Shown piece after piece: positions 1-6,048 of a DNA stretch of 10,125 nt. The translations under genes and the position numbers were made by a program. This DNA comes from Burkholderiales bacterium. Its GTDB lineage: Bacteria > Pseudomonadota > Gammaproteobacteria > Burkholderiales > Burkholderiaceae_C. Below the pieces are notes generated by a model that ran no database searches, was not told the origin of the DNA, and saw only the letters and a list, made by a program, of their open reading frames with translations. Each line of letters begins with the position of its first letter. The stretch's first letter is position 1. The DNA is taken from contig CANFYD010000095.1 in assembly GCA_947450745.1 (NCBI GenBank), positions 1-10,125 on the forward strand, read 5' to 3'.

Positions 1-136
1 ATGGGTTTAACTTGAAAAGTCCAAGGCTTGTTGCGTGGGCTTGAATAGAAGAAAAAGTACTGAAAAGCATTTCCGCAGCCTCGCGGGCTGACATCGAAAT
101 GGTCGACGCATGCTCAAGCAAGTAACTCAAGCTCAT
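1..136 (-). CDS. Unidentified small protein, N-terminal 45 residues (runs off the left edge)
   Basis: An open frame begins with ATG at 136-134 and stays open to the window edge, giving at least 45 residues. It starts MSLSYLLEHASTISMSAREA and continues as an apparently helical, soluble segment without a signal peptide. Its ATG overlaps the TGA of the preceding nucleotidyltransferase gene (ATGA, 133-136), the usual mark of translational coupling; no good ribosome binding site lies in front of it. I do not recognise the family. Small MNT nucleotidyltransferases of this kind are often followed by a helical HEPN-type partner, so a partner role is an inference from position only; the visible residues hold no RX4-6H HEPN motif, which would lie further downstream. 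The C-terminus is outside the window. Confidence 0.6.
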   Translation of the reverse strand, partial: MSLSYLLEHASTISMSAREAAEMLFSTFSSIQAHATSLGLFKLNP

Positions 137-432
137 AGCAACACACCGGTACGTTGTGCGATCTCGAAAATCGGGGCGCTCGGGGTATTGGCATCTTTCA
201 GGATGAGGTCGATCTTGCGGTCACCCAGAGCGAGTATCAGTGCGCCGTGCAGTTGGCAAAGAGTTTTTGCTCGGTTAGGTAGTTGCGCGTCAGTTTCAAA
301 AAACAAATCAATATCTCCGCCTCTGCGGTCGTCCAGCGCCATTGAGCCGAATAACAAAACTCTGGCTTCAGCACCCAGCACCCGCTGCGCGACACGGCGA
401 ATGGCTTGGGTTTGATCAGAACTCAAACGCAC
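133..432 (-). CDS. Small MNT-fold nucleotidyltransferase domain protein (99 aa)
   Basis: This is a single minimal nucleotidyltransferase domain (Pol-beta-like, MNT type). The catalytic signature is visible: G29-S30, nine residues, then D40-I-D42 in RRGGDIDLFFE, with a third acidic residue at D75 in RKIDLIL. The C-terminal PIFEIAQRTGVLL resembles the end of this short family. The start is GTG at 432-430, supported by AAGGA (442-438) five bases upstream. It overlaps the end of the upstream nucleotidyltransferase gene by 10 bases, and its TGA overlaps the next ATG, so the three frames look like one transcript. Known relatives act as MntA-like antitoxins that adenylylate a HEPN toxin, or as uncharacterised nucleotidyltransferases. 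The fold call is secure; the substrate is unknown. Confidence 0.85.
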   Translation of the reverse strand: MRLSSDQTQAIRRVAQRVLGAEARVLLFGSMALDDRRGGDIDLFFETDAQLPNRAKTLCQLHGALILALGDRKIDLILKDANTPSAPIFEIAQRTGVLL

Positions 433-857
433 GGCAATCCTTTTGTTTTGTTCTGTCCAGAATAGTTAACAACATCAGGCCAATAAAAATCTTCCAAATC
501 GCGCCAAGTGCGATTCAAGAAATGCGCCCATTCGAGCGTGTCTTGCCCAAGCAGAATCACTCCTTCTTCCGCGACGCTGGCGCGCATGGCCAAATTGGCG
601 CGGTGCAGGTCGATGAGATCAATCGCTGTTGAATCCAGCTTCATCGCCTGCGCCAATGTGCTGCGCAGCACTTCGGTTTTAGCCAGCACATCCATCCATG
701 CCAGTTGCGGGGACCATTGCAAGGCGATATCCCAGTCGCTAGCGGCATGTGCCGTGCCTGTGGCCCGGCTGCCGACCAGCACAGCAAAGGTGAGCTGCGG
801 CTCTGCATGCAAGATAACTATCCCTGCTTGCAAGGCGGCGGGTATCACTTGGGTCAC
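423..857 (-). CDS. MntA-like nucleotidyltransferase (144 aa)
   Basis: A nucleotidyltransferase of the MntA type. G29-S30, ten residues and D41-W-D43 make the GSX10DXD signature of MntA antitoxins, and D80 in TAIDLIDL is the likely third metal ligand. The length and the C-terminal segment around LGQDTLEW and LEDFYWPDVV agree with MntA proteins, whose known role is to polyadenylylate and silence a HEPN ribonuclease (HepT). No HepT lies in the expected adjacent place: the next gene is a second nucleotidyltransferase. The start is GTG at 857-855 with GGAG (871-868) ten bases upstream, a rather long spacing. It lies 28 bases behind the polysaccharide export gene on the same strand and may be read from that promoter. 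The sequence around its 3' end is AT-richer than the rest of the window, which suggests later acquisition. Confidence 0.85.
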   Translation of the reverse strand: MTQVIPAALQAGIVILHAEPQLTFAVLVGSRATGTAHAASDWDIALQWSPQLAWMDVLAKTEVLRSTLAQAMKLDSTAIDLIDLHRANLAMRASVAEEGVILLGQDTLEWAHFLNRTWRDLEDFYWPDVVNYSGQNKTKGLPCV

Positions 858-867
858 AGCGTGCGGG

Positions 868-871
868 CTCC
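868..871 (-). promoter_or_regulatory. Probable ribosome binding site of the MntA-like gene
   Basis: GGAG on the minus strand, ten bases before the GTG at 857. It lies in the short gap behind the exporter stop codon and supports this GTG start. The spacing is long, so it is only moderate evidence. Confidence 0.4.
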
Positions 872-885
872 GCAGTCGGCTTGAA

Positions 886-2769
886 TTAGTTCCTGATCGT
901 CTTCAGCGCTGCTGCACCGATGCCGAATTGATAGAGGATTTGTGTCCAGTCCTTCGCTTCTTGCATGAAGGTGGTTTTGTTCATTTCCTCCGGCACAAAG
1001 ACGGTGTCGCCGGGTTCTGCGCCCAAGCTATCAAGCGCACCGCCGGACATGAACCAGCCAGACTTCTGGCGTGAGCTGACGACGCTGCCGTTGGCGCGCA
1101 AGACGAACACGCTGTTGGTGTCCGCACCCTTGGTCGGGCCGCCAGCTAGTTTCAAAAAGTCTGTGACCGAGCCGCCGTTGGCATAAAGGTAGCTGCCGCC
1201 GTTGAACACGCTGCCGAACACGCCGACCGTGGTCGGTTTAGCGGGGATCAGCAAGCGGTCGCCATCTTCCAGCGCCAGCTCGGGCAAGTTGCTGGAATTG
1301 GGCTGCAGTTGCAACACGATGCGTCCGCTGGGTTTCACGGCGCGCAGCCGTTCAATCAATCTCGTCGAGCCCTGCGCCGTCGATGCTTGCGTCGCTGTCT
1401 CAGCAGCGCTGCTGGTCCGCTGACTTGCCGCGCTCCGAGTGAACTCGGTCTCCAGGTCGCGCAGTGCGCGTTCGTAGTTTTCTTGCTGCGAAACTCGGAC
1501 GGTCTCGCGGCTGAAGTCGGTGCCGAAGAGGTAAGCATCGGGGGTCAAGCCGCCAGCTGCCCGAATCGCATCGGCCAGGCTGCTGTTGGCCGGCAAGATG
1601 AACTCGCCGGGGCGCTGCACTTCGCCTTCAACCTTGACGCGCTTGTTCTGCTTGTGTTGAGGCAGCGCGGCATCTACAGCGCTGAAGGCACGCATCAGAT
1701 CGCCACTGCGCGGCTTTTGCTTGGCTTGCTGTGGTAAGGCCAACTCGCTGATGCGGGTGTCGTTGCGCTGGTCAACGTGCTCGACGGTCAAGCGGCTGCG
1801 GTCAGCCAAAGCGGTGAAGCCGCCGGCCATGGCGAGCAAGTCGTCAAGTGTTTCGCCCGGTTTCAGTTCAAAAATTGCTGGCTTGTTGACACTGCCTATC
1901 AGCGCGACTTGCGTGCCGATTGGGCCGATATGGATGACGTCTTCGCCTTGCAAGGCGCGATCTGCTGACTTGTCACCTTTGAGTAACAGGTCGTAAAAAT
2001 CAAAGCTGGTCACAGCTTTGCCGGTCCGGCGCAGCTCAATCTGCCTGAAACTGCCAGCACCAGACGGCCCACCGGCTTGCATCAGTGCATTCACCAAGGT
2101 AGCCAAACTGCTGACGGTGTATGCACCCGGCCGTTGGGTAGAACCGGTGACGTAAATGCGGATGCTGCGCAGCTTGCCCAGCGAGGCACTCAGTTTGTAG
2201 TTGCGAAAGACCAGGCTGACGCGTTGATCGATGGCGTTGGTCAGGTCGGCATAGCGCAGCCCGGCGACAGTGACCGGGCCGACGCGCGGCAGCGTGATGC
2301 GGCCACTGCGGTCCACCGCCAAGCGCAGGTCAGCGTCGACCGAACCCCACAGCGTGACCAAGATCTCGTCGCCGATGCTGATGACATAGTCTTGCGGGAT
2401 CTGGCTGCTGTTTTCTTGCGCCATGCCGCTGCGGCCGGTGGTGCTCATCAGCTCGGCCCCAAAGCGGCGAATTTCAGTGGAGCCGGCTGCACCCTGCACG
2501 TAGCGCTCAAACTCGCTGGCCAGATAGGGCGCAGGTATTTCAGCCCTGTTTTGCTGAGTGGGTGCGTCAAAGCCGGATTGCGAGTCCGTGTTGCTGCGCA
2601 ATGTGGGGAGCAGACGAACTGAACCGCCGTCGCTGGCGTTGCTATTGTTGCTGCTGCTGCTGGGTGCGTCGGCAGCCCGAGCGCTCGGCTGCATTTGCAA
2701 TTGCGCAACCAGCGTCAGCAGGGCCAAGCCGGTGGCTGTGCTGAGTGGGTTCTTGCGTTGATTTGACAC
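886..2769 (-). CDS. SLBB-domain polysaccharide export protein (Wza/outer-membrane auxiliary type)
   Basis: A periplasmic to outer-membrane protein of the polysaccharide biosynthesis/export family, which forms the channel for capsule or exopolysaccharide. With the GTG start at 2769 it has 627 residues. A signal peptide follows at once: SNQRKN, a hydrophobic run TGLALLTLVAQL, and a probable cleavage after PSARA. Then come a Ser/Asn-rich linker, a Poly_export domain (from about QIPQDYVISIGDEILVTLWG) and about four SLBB-like repeats near residues 204, 288, 378 and 516, each with a 'GxxxxPG...AGG' pattern (for example GSTQRPGAYTV and GEVQRPGEFIL). A Gln/Ser/Thr-rich stretch lies at about 450-468. 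A C-terminal hydrophobic helix, QILYQFGIGAAALK, resembles the membrane helix of Wza-like proteins. The frame stays open to TTG 2922, with another ATG at 2832. I prefer 2769 because it puts the signal peptide at the N-terminus, although it has no clear ribosome binding site. It is divergent from the sugar-phosphate transferase. Confidence 0.85.
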   Translation of the reverse strand: MSNQRKNPLSTATGLALLTLVAQLQMQPSARAADAPSSSSNNSNASDGGSVRLLPTLRSNTDSQSGFDAPTQQNRAEIPAPYLASEFERYVQGAAGSTEIRRFGAELMSTTGRSGMAQENSSQIPQDYVISIGDEILVTLWGSVDADLRLAVDRSGRITLPRVGPVTVAGLRYADLTNAIDQRVSLVFRNYKLSASLGKLRSIRIYVTGSTQRPGAYTVSSLATLVNALMQAGGPSGAGSFRQIELRRTGKAVTSFDFYDLLLKGDKSADRALQGEDVIHIGPIGTQVALIGSVNKPAIFELKPGETLDDLLAMAGGFTALADRSRLTVEHVDQRNDTRISELALPQQAKQKPRSGDLMRAFSAVDAALPQHKQNKRVKVEGEVQRPGEFILPANSSLADAIRAAGGLTPDAYLFGTDFSRETVRVSQQENYERALRDLETEFTRSAASQRTSSAAETATQASTAQGSTRLIERLRAVKPSGRIVLQLQPNSSNLPELALEDGDRLLIPAKPTTVGVFGSVFNGGSYLYANGGSVTDFLKLAGGPTKGADTNSVFVLRANGSVVSSRQKSGWFMSGGALDSLGAEPGDTVFVPEEMNKTTFMQEAKDWTQILYQFGIGAAALKTIRN

Positions 2770-2789
2770 ATTTGCGGCTTCGCCCCCGC

Positions 2790-2811
2790 GGTTCGTCGCT
2801 GTGGACGAACC
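2790..2811. repeat. Perfect inverted repeat in front of the exporter gene
   Basis: The arms GGTTCGTC and GACGAACC (8 bp each) enclose a 6-base loop. If the exporter starts at GTG 2769, this hairpin lies in its mRNA leader about 20 bases before the start codon; if translation starts at 2832 it is inside the coding sequence. It could affect translation or be an operator; no T run follows, so it is not a typical terminator. Confidence 0.5.
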
Positions 2812-2880
2812 CCAAATCTCGCAGAACTTCATGAACTCTCGCTTGGTGATGAATTGCAGTGCGCTTTCATTTGGAAAGCC

Positions 2881-2902
2881 CCGGTTGACCGGCCGCATTC
2901 TA
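2881..2902 (-). promoter_or_regulatory. Candidate exporter promoter with an adjacent palindrome
   Basis: On the minus strand, TAGAAT (2902-2897) matches the -10 consensus at five of six positions; only a weak TTTGCA (2923-2918) stands upstream, at a short spacing of 15. Just downstream lies the perfect palindrome CCGGTTGACCGG (2881-2892), placed near the expected transcription start and therefore operator-like. It sits between the two divergent polysaccharide genes. Inferred from sequence only. Confidence 0.3.
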
Positions 2903-2947
2903 GCTTCGCGTTGACGTTGCAAAGCCCGAATGCTGCGGTGCGATGGC

Positions 2948-2953
2948 TACACT
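2948..2953 (+). promoter_or_regulatory. -10-like hexamer TACACT, suggesting a leaderless start of the transferase gene
   Basis: TACACT ends six bases before the ATG at 2960, so transcription would be expected to begin at or next to that ATG. No ribosome binding site lies in front of the gene and I see no convincing -35 at the normal spacing. Confidence 0.4.
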
Positions 2954-2959
2954 CGCCGG

Positions 2960-4132
2960 ATGTCACATCTGCTCATCCCCTTTTTTATCGCGGCCCTCGT
3001 CACCTTGCTGGTGATCCGGTCTGCCCGCACGCACGGCCATTTTTCGGCGGATGACGACTTGTCGGGCCCTCAGAAGTTCCACGCCACAGCGGTGCCGCGC
3101 ATCGGCGGGGTGGGTATGTATTTGGGTTTGTTGGCCCTGGCTTTGTTTGCTTGGCAGCGGGGCGCAGCGGACGCGAAACTGGGCTTTTTGCTGCTGGCCT
3201 GTGGCCTGCCTGCCTTTGCGGCCGGGTTGATTGAGGATTTGACCAAGAAGGTGTCGCCGGGCAAGCGACTGGCGGCTACGGCGGTCTCGGCGGCGCTTGC
3301 TTTTTACTTTTTGGGCGGGCAAATCACACGCACCGACATTCCGGGGCTCGACTGGGTCGTTGGCACCAGCTTGGGTGCCTTGGTGGCGACCGTGTTCACG
3401 GTGGCGGGCGTGGCCAATTCGGTCAACATCATTGACGGGTTCAACGGACTGTCGTCCATGTGCGTCAGCCTGATGCTGCTGACTTTTGCTTATGTCGCTT
3501 ACCAAGTGGGTGACTACGAGCTTGCCTTGTGGGCTTTGGCCGGCGTGGGCGCTGTGCTGGGGTTCTTTGTCTGGAACTTTCCGGCCGGCTTGATTTTTTT
3601 GGGGGACGGGGGCGCTTATTTTTTGGGCTTCTTCACCGCCGAGATCGGCATCTTGTTGATTGCCCGCCACTCGGAGATTTCACCGCTGTTCGCGTTGATG
3701 GTCTGCGTCTACCCGGTGTTCGAGACCTTGTTTTCAATCTATCGCCGCCGCTTCATCCGCGCCACACCGCCGGGTCTGCCGGACGGCATTCATTTGCATT
3801 CCTTGATTTACCGCCGCTTGATGCGCTGGGCGATCGGGGCCCGCGACGCCCGGGCCATGACGCGGCGTAATTCGATGACGGCGCCGTTTTTGTGGGTGCT
3901 TTGCATTTTTTCGCTGGTGCCCGCCTTGCTGTTCTGGGATTCAACGCCGATGCTGGCGGCCTTCATGGTGCTGTTCGGTGTTAGCTACGTGGCTCTGTAT
4001 TGGCGCATCGTTCGTTTCAACACGCCCAAATGGATGCTGTTTCGAGGCGACGTGATGGGACCCCTGAGGCGACGCGAAAAAAACCTGGTGAAGCGTGGTG
4101 GAGCGGGGCAAGCTAGGGATAAACCCGAGTAA
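2960..4132 (+). CDS. MraY/WecA-family polyprenyl-phosphate glycosyl-1-phosphate transferase
   Basis: A polytopic inner-membrane enzyme of 390 residues with about ten or eleven hydrophobic segments. Members move a sugar-1-phosphate (often GlcNAc-1-P) from a UDP-sugar to undecaprenyl phosphate, the first step of O-antigen, exopolysaccharide or teichoic-type glycan assembly. Family motifs are in order: DDLSGPQKFHATAVPRIGG (32-50), ED at 92-93, NIIDGFNGL (156-164), FLGDGGAYFLG (213-223) with the conserved Asp216, and the cytoplasmic HLHSLIYRR (278-286). It lacks the peptidoglycan-specific gene neighbours of MraY, so a WecA-like role is more likely. I chose ATG 2960 because the protein then starts with a short lead into the first membrane helix; the frame is open ten codons further up. 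It stands divergent to the exporter, which supports a glycan export locus. The sugar donor cannot be told from sequence. Confidence 0.88.
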   Translation: MSHLLIPFFIAALVTLLVIRSARTHGHFSADDDLSGPQKFHATAVPRIGGVGMYLGLLALALFAWQRGAADAKLGFLLLACGLPAFAAGLIEDLTKKVSPGKRLAATAVSAALAFYFLGGQITRTDIPGLDWVVGTSLGALVATVFTVAGVANSVNIIDGFNGLSSMCVSLMLLTFAYVAYQVGDYELALWALAGVGAVLGFFVWNFPAGLIFLGDGGAYFLGFFTAEIGILLIARHSEISPLFALMVCVYPVFETLFSIYRRRFIRATPPGLPDGIHLHSLIYRRLMRWAIGARDARAMTRRNSMTAPFLWVLCIFSLVPALLFWDSTPMLAAFMVLFGVSYVALYWRIVRFNTPKWMLFRGDVMGPLRRREKNLVKRGGAGQARDKPE

Positions 4133-4146
4133 TCGTCGATCTGGCA

Positions 4147-4152
4147 GATAAT
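4147..4152 (+). promoter_or_regulatory. -10-like hexamer GATAAT close to the helicase start
   Basis: GATAAT (five of six positions of the consensus) ends six bases before ATG 4159, the same geometry as at 2948. The intervening CGGAAG contains GGAAG, too close to the ATG for a normal ribosome binding site. A leaderless transcript is plausible; the -35 region is poor. The gene may also be read through from the transferase, whose stop is only 26 bases upstream. Confidence 0.4.
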
Positions 4153-4158
4153 CGGAAG

Positions 4159-5679
4159 ATGACCGACACCCAAATCACTGAAGTTGCTCTTGAACCCGTA
4201 CCGGCGCGCTTTGACACGTTGCCTCTCGACGCCAAGCTTTTGCGTGCCGTAGCCGACTCTGGCTACGCCATGATGACGCCGATCCAGGCCAAGGCGATTC
4301 CGATTGTGCTGGAAGGGCGCGACGTGATGGGGGCGGCTCAAACCGGCACCGGCAAGACGGCAGCATTCTCAATTCCGCTGTTGCAACGGATGCTCAAGCA
4401 CGAGAACGCCAGCGCTTCGCCGGCGCGGCATCCGGTGCGGGCTTTGGTGCTGGCACCTACGCGCGAGCTGGCTGACCAAGTGGCCAACAACATCAAGGCC
4501 TATGCCAAGCACACGCAGTTGCGCGTGACTTGCGTGTTCGGCGGCATCGACATGAAGCCGCAAACGGCTGTGCTGAAAGGCGGCGTTGAAGTGCTGATCG
4601 CCACGCCGGGTCGCTTGCTTGACCACATTGAGGCCAAGAATTGCGTGCTCAACCAGGTCGAATATGTGGTGCTGGACGAAGCCGACCGCATGCTGGATAT
4701 CGGCTTTCTGCCGGACCTGCAACGCATCCTCAGCTACCTGCCCAAAACCCGCCAGACGCTGTTGTTTTCGGCCACCTTCTCGCCCGAGATCAAGCGTTTG
4801 TCGCAGAGCTATCTGCAAGAGCCGGTGCTGGTTGAAGTGGCGCGCCCGAACGCCACGGCGACCAATGTCGAGCAGATTTTTTACAGCGTCACCGACGACG
4901 ACAAGCGCGGCGTGGTGCGGCAGATCCTGCGCCAGCGCAGCATTACGCAGGCGCTGGTATTTGTGAACTCGAAGCTCGGCGCGGCGCGCTTGGCCCGCTC
5001 GTTTGAGCGTGATGGTTTGCGCACTTCGGCGCTGCACGGCGACAAGTCGCAAGACGAGCGTTTGAAATCGCTGGAGGCGTTCAAGCGCGGTGAAGTGGAT
5101 GTGTTGGTCGCAACCGACGTGGCAGCGCGCGGCTTGGACATTGCCGATCTGCCGGCCGTCTTCAACTTCGACGTGCCGTTCAATGCCGAAGACTATGTGC
5201 ACCGTATCGGCCGCACCGGTCGTGCAGGTGCGTCCGGCATTGCCGTGACGCTGGTGACTCGTTCGGACGCGCGGCTGGTGGCTGATCTTGAAAAGCTGCT
5301 GAAGCGCACGATCGAGCTGTCGCCCATAGAGCTGGAAGACACTCGCCCGGGTGCCCGCCCGGAGCGGTCGCCACGTGCTCCGCGCGAATGGGATACCAGC
5401 CCGGCTGAGACGCAAGTTGACCGCGCAGCAGTTGCTGCCGCTGCGCCGGTGACGCCAGTCGCGGCACCGCGCCCGGTTTACCGCGCGCCTGCTGCGTCGC
5501 GTGATGCGTTCTTTGACCGGCCTTACGAGGCTAGCGCCAGCACCGAGTTGCCAGCGTGGGATAAAGGCCCGGCCGGCAGCGCTGCCGCGCCACGCGGCAT
5601 GTCCAGCAACATCCGCCCGAAGAAGAAAGTGGCGGCCTTGTTTGGTGCCAAGCGACCGGCGGTTGTGCTGGAGGGTTGA
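4159..5679 (+). CDS. rhlE: DEAD-box ATP-dependent RNA helicase, RhlE type
   Basis: A 506-residue cytoplasmic helicase that unwinds short RNA duplexes using ATP, in ribosome assembly and RNA decay. The full motif set is present: Q motif (F18 and GYAMMTPIQ, 35-43), motif I AQTGTGKT (60-67), Ia PTREL (100-104), GG (128-129), Ib TPGR (149-152), II DEAD (173-176), III SAT (204-206), IV VFVN (267-270), V ATDVAARGLDI (318-328) and VI HRIGRTGR (348-355). The core ends near residue 390. The tail is Ala/Pro-rich and probably disordered, closing with a basic conserved-looking patch, SNIRPKKKVAALFGAKR, as in Burkholderiales RhlE proteins. ATG 4159 leads directly into the Q motif at normal distance. The following terminator closes the unit. 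RhlE rather than RhlB, DbpA or CsdA is judged from the general sequence character; the exact paralogue is less sure than the family. Confidence 0.9.
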   Translation: MTDTQITEVALEPVPARFDTLPLDAKLLRAVADSGYAMMTPIQAKAIPIVLEGRDVMGAAQTGTGKTAAFSIPLLQRMLKHENASASPARHPVRALVLAPTRELADQVANNIKAYAKHTQLRVTCVFGGIDMKPQTAVLKGGVEVLIATPGRLLDHIEAKNCVLNQVEYVVLDEADRMLDIGFLPDLQRILSYLPKTRQTLLFSATFSPEIKRLSQSYLQEPVLVEVARPNATATNVEQIFYSVTDDDKRGVVRQILRQRSITQALVFVNSKLGAARLARSFERDGLRTSALHGDKSQDERLKSLEAFKRGEVDVLVATDVAARGLDIADLPAVFNFDVPFNAEDYVHRIGRTGRAGASGIAVTLVTRSDARLVADLEKLLKRTIELSPIELEDTRPGARPERSPRAPREWDTSPAETQVDRAAVAAAAPVTPVAAPRPVYRAPAASRDAFFDRPYEASASTELPAWDKGPAGSAAAPRGMSSNIRPKKKVAALFGAKRPAVVLEG

Positions 5680-5690
5680 GAGAATGATGG

Positions 5691-5708
5691 CCACCTGACA
5701 TCAGGTGG
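5691..5708. repeat. Short hairpin behind the helicase gene
   Basis: CCACCTG-ACAT-CAGGTGG is a perfect 7-bp inverted repeat with a 4-base loop, 11 bases after the helicase stop codon. No T run follows it, so it may protect the 3' end or pause transcription ahead of the stronger terminator. Confidence 0.45.
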
Positions 5709-5722
5709 TGACGTTAAAAATT

Positions 5723-5756
5723 CGGGGCTGAAACTTAACGGTTTCGGCCCCGTTTT
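5723..5756. terminator. Rho-independent terminator, probably bidirectional
   Basis: CGGGGCTGAAAC and GTTTCGGCCCCG form a 12-bp stem (one G·T pair) around the loop TTAACG, followed by TTTT on the plus strand. In the other direction the same stem is followed by AATTTTTAA, because of the A run at 5716-5720. It fits the 3' end of the helicase gene and can also stop leftward transcripts from the maf/rsmI-like unit. Confidence 0.85.
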
Positions 5757-5876
5757 CAATTCTGTCGCTTTGTAGTGTGTGCCGAGACCCGCGTCGCTTC
5801 CAAAATCCCTACGTCGCCTTGATGTGCAGACTAACCCAGACGGTCGCTTGATCCCACTGATGGCCAGCAAATGCCA

Positions 5877-5968
5877 GCGCGGGTCGCGACCCGCCCTACG
5901 GCCATTGTCGGGTGACGTTGCTGAGCAAACGGGCTCACGGGCCTCGTAGGGCGGATCGCGATCCGCGC
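5877..5968. repeat. REP-like inverted pair (REPIN/BIME-like element)
   Basis: Two 24-base elements lie in opposite orientation, at 5877-5900 and 5945-5968, 44 bases apart. They agree at 22 of 24 positions when one is reverse-complemented. Each contains a perfect 16-base palindrome, GCGGGTCGCGACCCGC in the left and GCGGATCGCGATCCGC in the right copy. The two mismatches are paired, so each palindrome is kept. Each carries GTAG in front of the palindrome, facing the other copy, as in REP elements that are mobilised by RAYT transposases. The intergenic position between convergent genes is typical. No RAYT gene is in the window. Confidence 0.75.
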
Positions 5969-6029
5969 CGTCGTCGGGGTCGATTTGCATCCATTTCAGC
6001 CGCCGTTGCTGGACGGCGGGGTGAAAGTC

Positions 6030-6048
6030 GGGTTGAAGGGTTCAACCC
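6030..6048. repeat. Hairpin across the stop codon of the rsmI-like gene
   Basis: GGGTTGAA-GGG-TTCAACCC is a perfect 8-bp inverted repeat with a 3-base loop. It includes the TGA at 6044-6042. There is no T run on the minus strand, so it is at most a weak terminator or an RNA-stabilising 3' end. Confidence 0.45.

Larger units (their letters stand above)
5680..6041. other. Intergenic region with terminator and REP-like inverted pair, no gene seen
   Basis: This 362-base gap lies between the convergent helicase and rsmI-like genes. It holds a small hairpin at 5691-5708, the terminator hairpin at 5723-5756, a REP-like inverted pair at 5877-5968, and a further 7-bp hairpin at 6000-6019. I see no convincing coding frame, tRNA or promoter in it. 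The part from 5757 to 5876 shows nothing that I can name. Confidence 0.7.

Noticed and set aside
1..857. Calling the nucleotidyltransferase genes a complete type VII MntA/HepT toxin-antitoxin pair.
   Set aside because: No HepT or HEPN motif is visible in the window, so only the nucleotidyltransferase part can be supported.
2644..2664. A CTG/TTG-type simple repeat as a possible phase-variation tract.
   Set aside because: It encodes Ser/Asn residues in the exporter's linker in triplets, and only about four perfect units occur, so slippage would not shift the frame.
4369..5694. A long open frame (441 codons) on the minus strand opposite the helicase gene.
   Set aside because: Its product is Arg/His/Gln-rich with no family pattern, and the plus strand encodes all helicase motifs. 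It arises from the high GC content.
5805..5814. A third, decayed REP-like copy (CCCTACG near 5808).
   Set aside because: Only seven bases match and no palindrome remains beside it, so chance is a sufficient explanation.
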